From NCBI GenBank assembly GCA_964452155.1, contig CAYVLC010000158.1, positions 1 through 5,676 on the forward strand: a stretch of 5,676 nucleotides of DNA, given 5' to 3'. The stretch is from UBA2632 sp964452155. Its GTDB lineage: Bacteria; Bacteroidota; Bacteroidia; Bacteroidales; Dysgonomonadaceae. A model generated the notes under the pieces. That model was not told where the DNA came from and did no database searches. It saw nothing but the letters and a program-made list of their open reading frames with translations. A program made the position numbers and the translations under genes. Shown here one piece after another: positions 5,676 to 5,676 of this stretch (positions within the stretch are counted from its first letter, which is position 1; every line of letters begins with the position of its first letter).

Positions 5676-5676
5676 C

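Overview
This window looks like chromosomal DNA from a low-GC member of the Bacteroidota, probably Bacteroidales. The evidence is threefold. Promoters match the TTTG / TAnnTTTG pattern of the Bacteroidota primary sigma factor. The genes have AT-rich leaders without clear Shine-Dalgarno sites. The RecQ has the Bacteroidota-type domain order. Genus cannot be fixed by eye.

Layout. Positions 1-1836 contain no convincing gene and hold the unusual material. There is a long hairpin at 13-66. A decayed set of short repeats lies at about 97-315, with spacings of 43, 81, 42 and 42 bp. A weak promoter-to-terminator unit that could be a small transcript lies at 604-725. A tandem array at about 726-1230 has 13 copies of a palindromic core (ATGAG-C/G-CTCAT) every 40-41 bp. 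The array has a higher order: five monomers form a 203-bp unit present in two perfect copies, with degenerate partial copies on either side. Between the array and recJ (1231-1836) I see a probable recJ promoter, a small leader hairpin and one diverged direct repeat.

Positions 1837-5530 hold two large genes in the same direction, 43 bp apart: recJ (single-strand-specific 5'-3' exonuclease) and recQ (3'-5' DNA helicase). In the RecF recombination pathway RecQ unwinds and RecJ degrades the 5' strand, so the pair encodes two cooperating activities, probably on one transcript. The recQ start is best placed at the ATG at 3605. The protein carries its zinc-binding cysteines about 170 residues further from the helicase core than E. 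coli RecQ does.

The window ends with a complete tRNA-Arg(ACG) gene behind its own Bacteroidota-type promoter. It has an apparent compensatory change in the tertiary D-loop/T-loop pair (A19-U56 instead of G19-C56).

The best candidate for something undescribed is the hierarchical palindrome array upstream of recJ, together with its decayed relative further upstream. Its function is unknown. An array of binding sites for a dimeric protein, or a variable-number locus, are the readings I consider most plausible.
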